This document shows, one piece after another, positions 1 through 7,157 of a DNA stretch of 64,000 nt. Origin of the DNA: Thiogranum sp. (lineage in GTDB: Bacteria > Pseudomonadota > Gammaproteobacteria > DSM-19610); contig JASBST010000108.1 in assembly GCA_030148775.1 (NCBI GenBank), positions 1 to 64,000 of the forward strand, in the 5' to 3' direction. Below the pieces are notes generated by a model. That model was not told where the DNA came from and did not search any database. It worked only from the letters and a program-made list of their open reading frames with translations. Within the stretch, counting starts at the first letter, position 1, and every line of letters starts with the position of its first letter. The translations under genes were made by a program, and so were the position numbers.

Positions 1-596
1 TGGTTGTATCCATAGGGCACGCAGGCGATGCGGAACCCGGCCGCGCGTGCCGCCTTCACGTCGCTGATGGAGTCACCCACCATCAGCGCCCGCGACGGTT
101 CTACCTTAAAGAATTCCGCGGCGTGCAGCAATGGCGCCGGATGGGGTTTTTTCTGCGCCAGGCTGTCTCTGCTGACCATGATACCAAAATCGTCATAAAT
201 TCCCAGATCCTTCAACAGCGGCAACGTGAACTGAGCGGCCTTGTTGGTCACGCAGCCCAATGCGTAACCGGCGCCCTTGAGATAATCCAGCCCTTCGCGC
301 ACACCGGGATAGAGTTGGGAACGCTTGGAGGTGTTTTCGGCGTAAAGCGCGAGAAAGATCGGATAGGCGCGCTCGAAATCCGCGTCCGCCGGCTCGCCAT
401 CGAGCTGTCCCAGCAGCGCGCGGCGTACCAGTCGCTCGACCCCGTTGCCCACCCAGTCGCGCACGCGCGTTTCACCCCAGGGCTCGCGCCCCAGGCGCTG
501 CATCATGACGTCGACGCAGTAAGCCAGATCCGGGACGCTGTCGACCAGCGTGCCGTCGACATCGATCAGGATCATTTCCGGCTTTTCGATTGGCAT
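1..596 (-). CDS. gph: Phosphoglycolate phosphatase, HAD family (3' end cut by window edge)
   Basis: This HAD-superfamily phosphatase is predicted to hydrolyse 2-phosphoglycolate to glycolate and clear a product of DNA-end repair or of Rubisco oxygenation. The complement of the CAT at 594-596 starts MPIEKPEMILIDVDGTLVDS, and DVDGTLVDS is HAD motif I with the nucleophile aspartate. Further on, GCVTNK fits motif II, a KKPHP stretch carries the conserved lysine, and VGDSISDV is the last motif. The reading frame stays open to base 1, so the C-terminus lies outside the window. The gene starts 28 nt after the rpe stop, in the same orientation. The rpe-gph order is common in gammaproteobacteria and suggests one transcript. 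The start is supported by the motif position and by the spacing to rpe. Confidence 0.9.
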   Translation of the reverse strand, partial: MPIEKPEMILIDVDGTLVDSVPDLAYCVDVMMQRLGREPWGETRVRDWVGNGVERLVRRALLGQLDGEPADADFERAYPIFLALYAENTSKRSQLYPGVREGLDYLKGAGYALGCVTNKAAQFTLPLLKDLGIYDDFGIMVSRDSLAQKKPHPAPLLHAAEFFKVEPSRALMVGDSISDVKAARAAGFRIACVPYGYN

Positions 597-624
597 GCGG
601 CTGCTCCCGGGTCCTCGCTGCCGC

Positions 625-1311
625 TCAGGCCTTGGCCAGTTCGTCGCGCATTGCCTTGATCACACTGTCATAACGATGGGCGTCGCTGTCCTTGGCGGCG
701 CCAAAGATGGCCGAACCGGCGACAAAGGTGTCCGCGCCGGCGGCGGCGATCTCGCGGATATTGTCCACTTTGACACCGCCATCGATCTCCAGGCGGATAT
801 CGCGTCCGGACGCGTCAATGATCTTGCGCGCGTCGCGCAACTTGTCGAGCGCCGCCGGGATGAAACTCTGACCGCCGAAACCCGGGTTCACCGACATCAG
901 CAGCACCATGTCGACTTTGTCGATGACGTATTGCAGATAATCGAGCGGCGTGGCTGGATTGAAAACCAGCCCGGCCTTGCAGCCTTCGTTTTTGATCAGC
1001 TGCAGGCTGCGGTCGATGTGCTCGCTGGCCTCGGGGTGAAAGGTGATGTAACTGGCGCCGGCCTTGGCGAAATCGGGAATGATCCGGTCCACCGGTTTGA
1101 CCATCAGGTGGGCGTCGATCTCGGCGGTGACACCGTGCTTGCGCAAGGCCTCGCACACCAGCGGACCGATGGTCAGGTTGGGGACATAGTTATTGTCCAT
1201 GACGTCGAAGTGAACAATATCCGCACCTGAACTCAGGACATTGTCGACCTCTTCACCCAGCCGGGCAAAATCCGCGGACAGAATCGACGGTGCAATCTTG
1301 TAATCGGGCAT
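625..1311 (-). CDS. rpe: Ribulose-phosphate 3-epimerase
   Basis: A TIM-barrel epimerase that interconverts ribulose 5-phosphate and xylulose 5-phosphate in the pentose phosphate and Calvin pathways. The N-terminus [20 protein letters not shown] is typical of Rpe. The motifs [22 protein letters not shown] and EIDGGV are all present and carry the metal- and phosphate-binding residues. The ATG at 1311 is preferred over a start 14 codons upstream. It gives the usual family N-terminus, a length of 228 residues, and a GAGG ribosome-binding site about 9 nt upstream. The gene leads directly into gph. Confidence 0.96.
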   Translation of the reverse strand: MPDYKIAPSILSADFARLGEEVDNVLSSGADIVHFDVMDNNYVPNLTIGPLVCEALRKHGVTAEIDAHLMVKPVDRIIPDFAKAGASYITFHPEASEHIDRSLQLIKNEGCKAGLVFNPATPLDYLQYVIDKVDMVLLMSVNPGFGGQSFIPAALDKLRDARKIIDASGRDIRLEIDGGVKVDNIREIAAAGADTFVAGSAIFGAAKDSDAHRYDSVIKAMRDELAKA

Positions 1312-1757
1312 AGCGTAAACCTCATTAAGGCAAAACGGTCGACTGAAAATCAAGACCGCGCACTTTACCGGAAGCGGCGGCGGATTTCAGCCTGCCGATG
1401 CGATGACCTGGGATCCGGCCAGCGTGCGCGCGCGCCGGCGGCACCAGAGCTTGTCGCCTGTGGCCGGGACCGACACTGAGCGGGTTTTGGGATAGACCCG
1501 ACAGAAAAGCATAACTATATATAATTTAATAATTTTTTGGCGGTGCAAAAACAGGGTGATGATATCCGGCATAAAACCTACAAAGAGCATACCGGCAAAG
1601 TCTCGACAGGCGACGACGCCGTGCCCGCGTCCAACTTATACCGTGACAACTTGCCTGCGGACACCAACTCCGACGACCGGATCTGGCATAATCAGGATGT
1701 GCCACGAACAAGCCCCACCTGCAGACAACGGCACACGCCCAGCAGAGGTCGATAGCA
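1312..1757. other. Intergenic region between divergent rpe and the DUF3530 gene
   Basis: No convincing gene is visible in these 446 bases. The middle part around 1511-1545 is strikingly AT-rich (ATATATAATTTAATAATTTT) compared with its surroundings and probably carries promoter elements for one or both flanking genes. A CATAAT hexamer at 1687-1692 is a possible -10 for the plus-strand gene, but I see no good -35 at the right distance. Confidence 0.5.
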
Positions 1758-2558
1758 ATGAAGAAAAATTGGATCTATCTGTTTGTTCTGTTCTTTTGGC
1801 AGGTCTCCGCCGGAGCCTCTGATCTGGCCAAGGAAAAACGCTGGTCGGAACAGGTCAGCGACAGCCTGATCGACGGCGAACCCGTCGAGCTCAAAGCCGC
1901 AGACACGGGATTTCTCGGCATCTATACCGAAGCCCAACAGGGAGATAGCGGGCGCGCAGTCATTCTGGCGCACGGCGTTGGCGTGCACCCCGACTGGCCA
2001 GACGTCGTCCACCCGCTGCGCGTCGGCCTGCCCGAACACGGTTGGTCGACGCTTTCCATACAAATGCCCATTCTGGAAAACGACGCGGAATTGAAAAGCT
2101 ACCTGCCCCTGTTCGACGAGGCCGGACCACGATTAGCCGCGGCGGCGGACTATTTACGCAAAAATGGCGCGGACACCGTGGTGATCGTCGCCCACAGCCT
2201 GGGCGCCGCGATGGCGGCACGTTATGTCGCCGACAATCCGAAAGCGGTCGACGGCCTGGTCCTCGTCAGCGTGGGCCGGATAGAGATCGACCCGAAAATG
2301 GACGCAGTCGCGGCGCTGGAAAAGATCAAGCTGCCGGTGTTCGACCTTTACGGCAGCCGCGACCTGGAAAGCGTGCTCAGCTCGGTGAACGCGCGCGCCG
2401 GCGCCGCGCGCAAAGCCGGCAACGACGATTTCCGTCAATTCGCCATGGAGGGTGCCGGACACTTCTATCGCGGCACCGAAGACGCGCTGGTGCGCCGGGT
2501 CTATGGCTGGCTGAAAAGCCACTTTGAGAAAACCGACAACGAGAGTACCGCGCCATGA
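1758..2558 (+). CDS. Exported DUF3530-type alpha/beta hydrolase
   Basis: A predicted periplasmic alpha/beta-hydrolase-fold protein of 266 residues. Residues 1-20 form a Sec signal peptide ending in a cleavage site after SAGA. The strand VILAHGVGVHPDW (about 68-80) is the oxyanion-loop region. VVIVAHSLGAAMAARY (141-156) is the nucleophile elbow with Ser147. A late GAGHFYRG supplies the likely catalytic histidine. The family matches DUF3530, whose substrate is unknown. The stop codon overlaps the next start in ATGA, so it is probably translationally coupled to the downstream CopD-like gene. Confidence 0.8.
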   Translation: MKKNWIYLFVLFFWQVSAGASDLAKEKRWSEQVSDSLIDGEPVELKAADTGFLGIYTEAQQGDSGRAVILAHGVGVHPDWPDVVHPLRVGLPEHGWSTLSIQMPILENDAELKSYLPLFDEAGPRLAAAADYLRKNGADTVVIVAHSLGAAMAARYVADNPKAVDGLVLVSVGRIEIDPKMDAVAALEKIKLPVFDLYGSRDLESVLSSVNARAGAARKAGNDDFRQFAMEGAGHFYRGTEDALVRRVYGWLKSHFEKTDNESTAP

Positions 2559-3022
2559 TCCATAGCATTGCGATCGCATTGCATGTCTTGTCCGCCACTT
2601 TATGGGTAGGCGGTATGTTTTTCGCCTATCAGATTTTACGACCGGTCGCCGCCGCCGAGCTCGAAGCGCCGCAACGCTTGCGGCTCTGGGCGTCGGTTTT
2701 CAGCCGTTTTTTCCCCTGTGTCTGGCTGTTCGTCCTCCTGCTTCCGGTTACCGGCTACTGGCTGATTTTCCGTCTCTACGGCGGCATGAGTAACGTCGGC
2801 CTGTCGGTGCATCTGATGCAGGGGCTGGGCTGGTTGATGATATTGATCTATATGCACCTTTTTTTCGCACCTTTTCGTCGTCTGAAAGAAGCGGTCATTA
2901 CCGAGCAATGGCAGGACGCCGCCAGGCGGCTCAACCAGATCCGCCAGATCGTGGCCATCAATCTGTCGCTGGGGCTGATTGTAATCGCCATCGCCACCGG
3001 CGGGCGTCTGTATGCCGGCTGA
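2555..3022 (+). CDS. CopD-like integral membrane protein
   Basis: A 155-residue hydrophobic protein with about four transmembrane helices. The first begins at residue 3 with IAIALHVLSATLWVGGMFFA; histidine and tryptophan in that helix are characteristic of the CopD/DUF4149-like membrane family. Further helices lie near residues 52-75, 87-107 and 131-152. Members are proposed to handle copper or haem-like ligands, but this is not established for short single-domain versions. The start overlaps the stop of the upstream hydrolase by 4 nt (ATGA). A PhoB-like array begins about 25 nt after the stop, so the next gene is probably transcribed separately. Confidence 0.75.
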   Translation: MIHSIAIALHVLSATLWVGGMFFAYQILRPVAAAELEAPQRLRLWASVFSRFFPCVWLFVLLLPVTGYWLIFRLYGGMSNVGLSVHLMQGLGWLMILIYMHLFFAPFRRLKEAVITEQWQDAARRLNQIRQIVAINLSLGLIVIAIATGGRLYAG

Positions 3023-3046
3023 TTTGCCATAGCCTCGCTCGCCCGG

Positions 3047-3102
3047 ACGTCATCCTGCCGTCATCCAACACTCATCACCCGGTCACAGCGAGCGCCTAAA
3101 CT
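3047..3102 (+). promoter_or_regulatory. Putative PhoB-dependent promoter of the DUF2062 gene
   Basis: Four heptamers stand at an exact 11-bp period: ACGTCAT (3047), CCGTCAT (3058), CACTCAT (3069) and CGGTCAC (3080). Against the PhoB half-site CTGTCAY they match 5, 6, 5 and 6 of 7 positions. Exactly 10 nt after the last one stands TAAACT (3097-3102), a plausible -10 hexamer. Half-sites replacing the -35 with the -10 about 10 nt further on is the known architecture of PhoB-activated promoters. Transcription would start near 3109, 70 nt before the DUF2062 ATG. Confidence 0.6.
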
Positions 3103-3180
3103 GGTCTTCCGGGGGCTACAGTCGGCGGACTTTTCGGCCGATAACGGTCCTATGCATCCGCAGGAAAGCGCACCACCGCC

Positions 3181-3708
3181 ATGCCACGCAAATTTCTCAG
3201 ACGCCATCTGCCGTCGGCGGCCAGAGTCCGCGAGCACTGGCTGTTACGCCGTCTCGGCCACCGCCTGCAACATCCCCGGCTGTGGTATTTGAACCGCCGC
3301 TCGGTCGCCGGGGCGACCGGCCTGGGAATCTTCGTCGCCTTTCTGCCGGTACCGTTTCAGATGCTCCTGGCCGGTCTCGGCGCGCTGTGGCTGCGGGTCA
3401 ATCTGCCGCTCGCCGTGGGCCTGATCTTCATCACCAATCCGTTCACCATGGGCCCGGTGTTTTATTTTTGCTACAAAGTGGGGACCTGGCTACTGGGTGC
3501 ACCCACGCTGGTCCACGCGCACGCGAAAGCGGCTTCGGCGGAATGGCTGTTCGCCCAGATCGCCGTCATCTGGCAGCCGCTGGTGATCGGCAGCCTGGTG
3601 GTGGGAAGCCTCAGCAGTCTGTCCGGTTACTGGCTGGTACAACTGCTGTGGTATCGCCATGTGCGCCACAGGCGCGCCGCTCTGTTCCGCAGCGTGGCGA
3701 GCCGCTGA
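3181..3708 (+). CDS. DUF2062 membrane protein
   Basis: A 175-residue protein with a basic N-terminus (MPRKFLRRHLP...) followed by the DUF2062 region. Near residues 35-75 it reads NRRSVAGATGLGIFVAFLPV and then a hydrophobic run with QMLLAG. The NPFTMGPVFYF segment near residues 81-91 is the family hallmark, and another hydrophobic helix lies near 135-158. The function of the family is unknown; members are inner-membrane proteins. It converges on the end of the secretion/TonB operon and is the only plus-strand gene there with a PhoB-like promoter array, which suggests it belongs to the same regulon. Confidence 0.82.
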   Translation: MPRKFLRRHLPSAARVREHWLLRRLGHRLQHPRLWYLNRRSVAGATGLGIFVAFLPVPFQMLLAGLGALWLRVNLPLAVGLIFITNPFTMGPVFYFCYKVGTWLLGAPTLVHAHAKAASAEWLFAQIAVIWQPLVIGSLVVGSLSSLSGYWLVQLLWYRHVRHRRAALFRSVASR

Positions 3709-3739
3709 CGTCACCTGCGACCGGCGGCGCGCAGGTGAT

Positions 3740-4387
3740 TCAGTTCTGCCTCTTGGATGCCGTCACGGTGGACGGTTGAAACGGCGTGATGCGCAGGTCC
3801 TGCAGGCGGAAGCGATAATCCTGCGCCTTGGTCTCCAGCTCCACCCGGCCGAACCCCAGTACCGGCTCCTTGTCCTTGATGACATCACCCACACTTTTGT
3901 GCTTATACAAGTCCAGCAAATCCAGACCCGCCTGATACAGCTTACGATTGCTCGCGCCGCACTGGCTCACCCAGCTTTCGCGCTCCTGCACGGCGCTGAC
4001 CAGCAGCTGATTGTCCTGCATCGCGCTGCGCAGCCGACTCTGGGATTGCTCGTATTTCTGCAATAGGCTTTTATACTTGTCGACATCGCTCCTGACTCTG
4101 TCGAGCAGCCTTTCCTGATGCTTTTTGGCATCGCCGAGTTTGCCGCGCGTGTTTTCCAGCCCGCTCTCCAAGGCATCGACTTTGGCCTCGAGCGACTTCA
4201 CCTGCGCGTCGAGCTTCTCCTTCTCGGCCTGCAGCGAAGACTTTTCCGCCGACAGGCTGCGGATCATCAGCTGGGCCTTACGCATGGCATCCGCGGCACC
4301 GTCCTCTCGCCGCTCCGCGTGAGCGGGCACCTGCAATCCGAGGAGCAGCAACATTCCCGCTACGGTCAGACAATTTTTGAGCTTCAT
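3740..4387 (-). CDS. Periplasmic coiled-coil protein, last gene of the TPS/TonB operon
   Basis: A 215-residue exported protein with a signal peptide (residues 1-24, cut after AHA). Residues about 30-135 form a long heptad-rich coiled coil full of Lys, Glu, Leu and Gln (LQAEKEKLDAQVKSLEAK). The C-terminal part (about 140-215) is non-coiled and contains a single cysteine, followed by YKHKSVGDVIKDKEPVLGFG. I recognise no named family. It follows the porin gene by only 10 nt, so it is co-transcribed with the TonB motor. A scaffold or adaptor across the periplasm is a reasonable guess only. Confidence 0.72.
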   Translation of the reverse strand: MKLKNCLTVAGMLLLLGLQVPAHAERREDGAADAMRKAQLMIRSLSAEKSSLQAEKEKLDAQVKSLEAKVDALESGLENTRGKLGDAKKHQERLLDRVRSDVDKYKSLLQKYEQSQSRLRSAMQDNQLLVSAVQERESWVSQCGASNRKLYQAGLDLLDLYKHKSVGDVIKDKEPVLGFGRVELETKAQDYRFRLQDLRITPFQPSTVTASKRQN

Positions 4388-4397
4388 GGCAGGCTCC

Positions 4398-6053
4398 TTA
4401 AAATTTGGCGTTCAGATCAAGCTGGATCACGTCGATCCCCAGGGGCGGTCCGTCGATTTCATCGCCGGAGAGATAACGCAGCTGCAGCCAGGTGTTGTCA
4501 TTGATGCCGTAGCTGCCGCCGATCAGCCAACCTTTGCTGTTGGTGCCGCCCAGATGGAAATCCGAGTCGGTGAAGGCATCCAGAACTGCGTCTCGCTCCA
4601 GATAGCGGTAAGACAGAAAAGCCTGCCAACGCCGGCGCTCCAGGGTGTTGGGCCAGCCGAACGCCAGCCGCAACAGATAACCTTCAGTTTTTTTACGCGA
4701 CGGGTCCTCGGTGATCGATGTGCTGTTGACGAACATCTGGCCATTGGTCCGCGCGCGTATCTCGCCGGCGTCGTAGCCGATGTTTTTGACGTAGCTGCCG
4801 GTGACAATCCAGTGCACCGGCGCGAACCGCGCCAAGTCGTACTCGGCCGTCAGATCCAGTATATTGAAATCGGAAGCCAGCCCGAAGCGTCGCAACGAGC
4901 CGCCGGCGTCGTTGCTGATTTCAAACATGCTGTTGCCCTTCTGCACAAACCGGGGCGCGGTGAAGTCACGCAGACGGCTATCGAGACTGTTCAACTTGCC
5001 GGTGATATTCTTATAGTTGTAATAGGCCAGACCGATGCGAAACGACGACTGATCGTCGAATACCTTGTCGAAACCGAGTTGAGCGCCGAACAACCACTTG
5101 TCCCTGCCGCTGAGCTCGACTTCCTGCAAAGGGAAAGCGCCAAAGGTGGCGAACAGGGTATTGTCGTGTTCGTCGATATCGTAAAGGCTGCCGCCGCCTC
5201 CGACATTATGGCGGACGCTGGCCGCAAAGCCATCGAAGTTGAGATCCTTGTCCCAGATCAGATCGGTGGAAAACCAGGGATTGGGCATGCGCCCGCCGGT
5301 CAGCGTCAACCAATTATAGCCATCGGCATTGTGCCCCTGATACTGCAAATAGGCGCGATCCAACACCAGCGTCTCCGGGTTGTTGTAGTTACCCAGGGTC
5401 TGGTTGGTGGACACTGGATTGCGCAAGCTGCCGGTCGTCAGACGCACACCTGTTTTGAGATTGGTTGTCACCTTGGCGTCCATACCAAGGCGCAGGCGAA
5501 CACGGGCGCGTTCACGATCTTCGCTGCTGTTGAGTACGATCGGCTCGCCGCTGTCGTTGCTTTTCTGAAAATCGACGTGTGAAAACGGCGTGTTTTGCGA
5601 TCCGTAAAGATTGCTTTCCGCGCGCAGGCGGATATCGCCACTGAACTTGATGCGTGAAATCCAGTCTGGCAACGCATCCGGCACCCCCCAGCGCTCCTGC
5701 TTGGCCTGCGCCATGACGTCCTCGACCACCTTTTCTCGCACCTCGGCCTCGACCTGCTGTTTGATTTCGTCGCGCACGAAGTCCGGAACATAAGGCACCC
5801 GGATCACGCGGCGGTCCGGCTTGGCCGCCTCGCTCTCGGCCTGACGGACCTCATCCCGGGCCTCCCGCTCGGCGTTGGCAATCAACTGGTCGGCCTGCTC
5901 GCGATCGAGCACGCCCTGCTTGACCAACGCCTCAATAAGGTTCAGCGTGGTTTTTTTCAACAGCAGCAGATCCCCCTTCTCGTCGGCCGAGGCGCCCGAC
6001 GGCGCCGCGACCAGTACCAGGATTGCCAGTAGCACGCTGGCCAGTTTCTTCAT
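4398..6053 (-). CDS. Putative outer-membrane porin with N-terminal coiled coil
   Basis: A 551-residue outer-membrane protein. It has a signal peptide (residues 1-23, ending SGASA) and a helical/coiled-coil region about 25-120 rich in Glu, Arg and Lys. From about 130 come alternating amphipathic beta strands (IKFSGDIRLRAESN..., RARVRLRLGMDAK..., GVRLTTGS...). The last residues are DLNAKF with a terminal phenylalanine, as expected for BAM-inserted barrels. It resembles the 'putative porin' family often found beside ExbB/ExbD/TonB genes. The spacing is 43 nt after tonB and 10 nt before the coiled-coil gene. It may be the outer-membrane partner energised by this TonB, although it lacks an obvious plug domain. 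Confidence 0.82.
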   Translation of the reverse strand: MKKLASVLLAILVLVAAPSGASADEKGDLLLLKKTTLNLIEALVKQGVLDREQADQLIANAEREARDEVRQAESEAAKPDRRVIRVPYVPDFVRDEIKQQVEAEVREKVVEDVMAQAKQERWGVPDALPDWISRIKFSGDIRLRAESNLYGSQNTPFSHVDFQKSNDSGEPIVLNSSEDRERARVRLRLGMDAKVTTNLKTGVRLTTGSLRNPVSTNQTLGNYNNPETLVLDRAYLQYQGHNADGYNWLTLTGGRMPNPWFSTDLIWDKDLNFDGFAASVRHNVGGGGSLYDIDEHDNTLFATFGAFPLQEVELSGRDKWLFGAQLGFDKVFDDQSSFRIGLAYYNYKNITGKLNSLDSRLRDFTAPRFVQKGNSMFEISNDAGGSLRRFGLASDFNILDLTAEYDLARFAPVHWIVTGSYVKNIGYDAGEIRARTNGQMFVNSTSITEDPSRKKTEGYLLRLAFGWPNTLERRRWQAFLSYRYLERDAVLDAFTDSDFHLGGTNSKGWLIGGSYGINDNTWLQLRYLSGDEIDGPPLGIDVIQLDLNAKF

Positions 6054-6096
6054 TTTGGTTTCTCTCCGATAGAAAATTCGGCGTGATTCGTTCGCC

Positions 6097-6744
6097 TCAG
6101 AGCGTCGACTTGATCCGCAGACGTATGGGCTGTGGCATATCCGGCGGCGGCGCCACCGCCAGCGACTGGATTTTTTTGATCGCGGCCTTCAACCGCTCGT
6201 CGGTCCGGCGATCGCCGGTGGAACCGTCCAATTCCACCCGCTGGATGTCTCCGCCGGGTCCGACCCAGATACCGGCGACGATCGAATAGGCTTTGCGCCG
6301 GGTCGCTTGGTCTTCGGCCAGCATGTCCTCGATGCGCCGCTGCAGTTGCGAGGCGTAGTACATGGCCGGATCGCCCGCGCCGTTCAACAACCCGCGTCCA
6401 CCCTTGCGTCCCACCAGGCCGAAGCCATCGCCGGCGCCGGTGCCCTCGGCATCCATCCCCAGCGACGCGCTCGGTGGCGGCTCGTCCGGCACCTCCGGCA
6501 GCGGCTTCGGCATCTCCGGCTCCGGCAGTTTCACTTCCTGCTTCATCTCCGGCTCTGGCGGCGGCTGCTCGATTTTCGGGGGCGGTGGAGGCGGCTTGAG
6601 CAGGGTGATGGTCTGGATTTTGGCTTTCGTCATCGTCGGCTTGTCCGCCAGAAACCCGCGAATCCAATGCACTGTCAACAGGCCGATCCCCGCCACCAGA
6701 ATCACCGCCGAGATGCGGGGCAGGTATGTGCGCAGGCCAGGCAT
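6097..6744 (-). CDS. TonB-like energy transducer
   Basis: A 215-residue protein with one N-terminal transmembrane helix (about residues 11-32, AVILVAGIGLLTVHWI) and a proline-rich periplasmic linker (about 50-95, with PPPPPP, EQPPPEPE and KPLPEVPDEPPP). A glycine-rich stretch follows (about 98-122), then a C-terminal domain (about 125-215) with YSIVAGIWVGPGGDIQRVEL and RLKAAIKKIQSLAVAPP, which fits the TonB C-terminal fold. It starts 4 nt after the exbD stop, so the motor genes form a tight operon. It would transmit proton-motive force to an outer-membrane partner, most simply the neighbouring porin or the exoprotein machinery. Confidence 0.85.
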   Translation of the reverse strand: MPGLRTYLPRISAVILVAGIGLLTVHWIRGFLADKPTMTKAKIQTITLLKPPPPPPKIEQPPPEPEMKQEVKLPEPEMPKPLPEVPDEPPPSASLGMDAEGTGAGDGFGLVGRKGGRGLLNGAGDPAMYYASQLQRRIEDMLAEDQATRRKAYSIVAGIWVGPGGDIQRVELDGSTGDRRTDERLKAAIKKIQSLAVAPPPDMPQPIRLRIKSTL

Positions 6745-6748
6745 GGTG

Positions 6749-7153
6749 TTATTTGACGAGCTTCTGGGTAACCAGGCCTATTTGGGTGATATCCAAACGC
6801 CCCAGCAGATCGAGCACATTGACCACCAGCTGGTACTGCACGGCGGCATCGCCCTTGACCACCACGGGTAGTTGCGGATTGGCCGCTTTGTACTGGCGCA
6901 GCGTAGATTCGAGCTGCTCGAGCGTCACCGGATAGGTGTCCAGAAAAATTGTGCCGTCGGCGGTGACCGTAATGGCCTTGGTTTGCGGCTTGGCCAGGCT
7001 CGGGGTCGAACTGGCCTTGGGCAGATTGACCACAATGCCCTGCACGGTGGCCGTGGTCATGATGATGAAAATCACCAACAACACGTACGCCAGATCCAGC
7101 ATCGGCGTGATGTTGATGTCGTCGTAGGGCTGATTTTCTTCCTGGACGTTCAT
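6749..7153 (-). CDS. exbD: ExbD/TolR-type biopolymer transport protein
   Basis: A 134-residue proton-channel subunit. The N-terminal cytoplasmic stretch DDINITPMLDLAYVLLVIFI includes the single transmembrane helix with the conserved membrane aspartate (MLD). The periplasmic domain contains ITVTADGTIFLDT and VVVKGDAAVQYQLVVNVLDL. The ATG at 7153 is chosen because it gives the normal ExbD N-terminus and lies 4 nt after the stop of the ExbB-like gene. Reading further upstream would run through the exbB coding sequence in the wrong frame. Confidence 0.93.
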   Translation of the reverse strand: MNVQEENQPYDDINITPMLDLAYVLLVIFIIMTTATVQGIVVNLPKASSTPSLAKPQTKAITVTADGTIFLDTYPVTLEQLESTLRQYKAANPQLPVVVKGDAAVQYQLVVNVLDLLGRLDITQIGLVTQKLVK

Positions 7154-7157
7154 GGGG

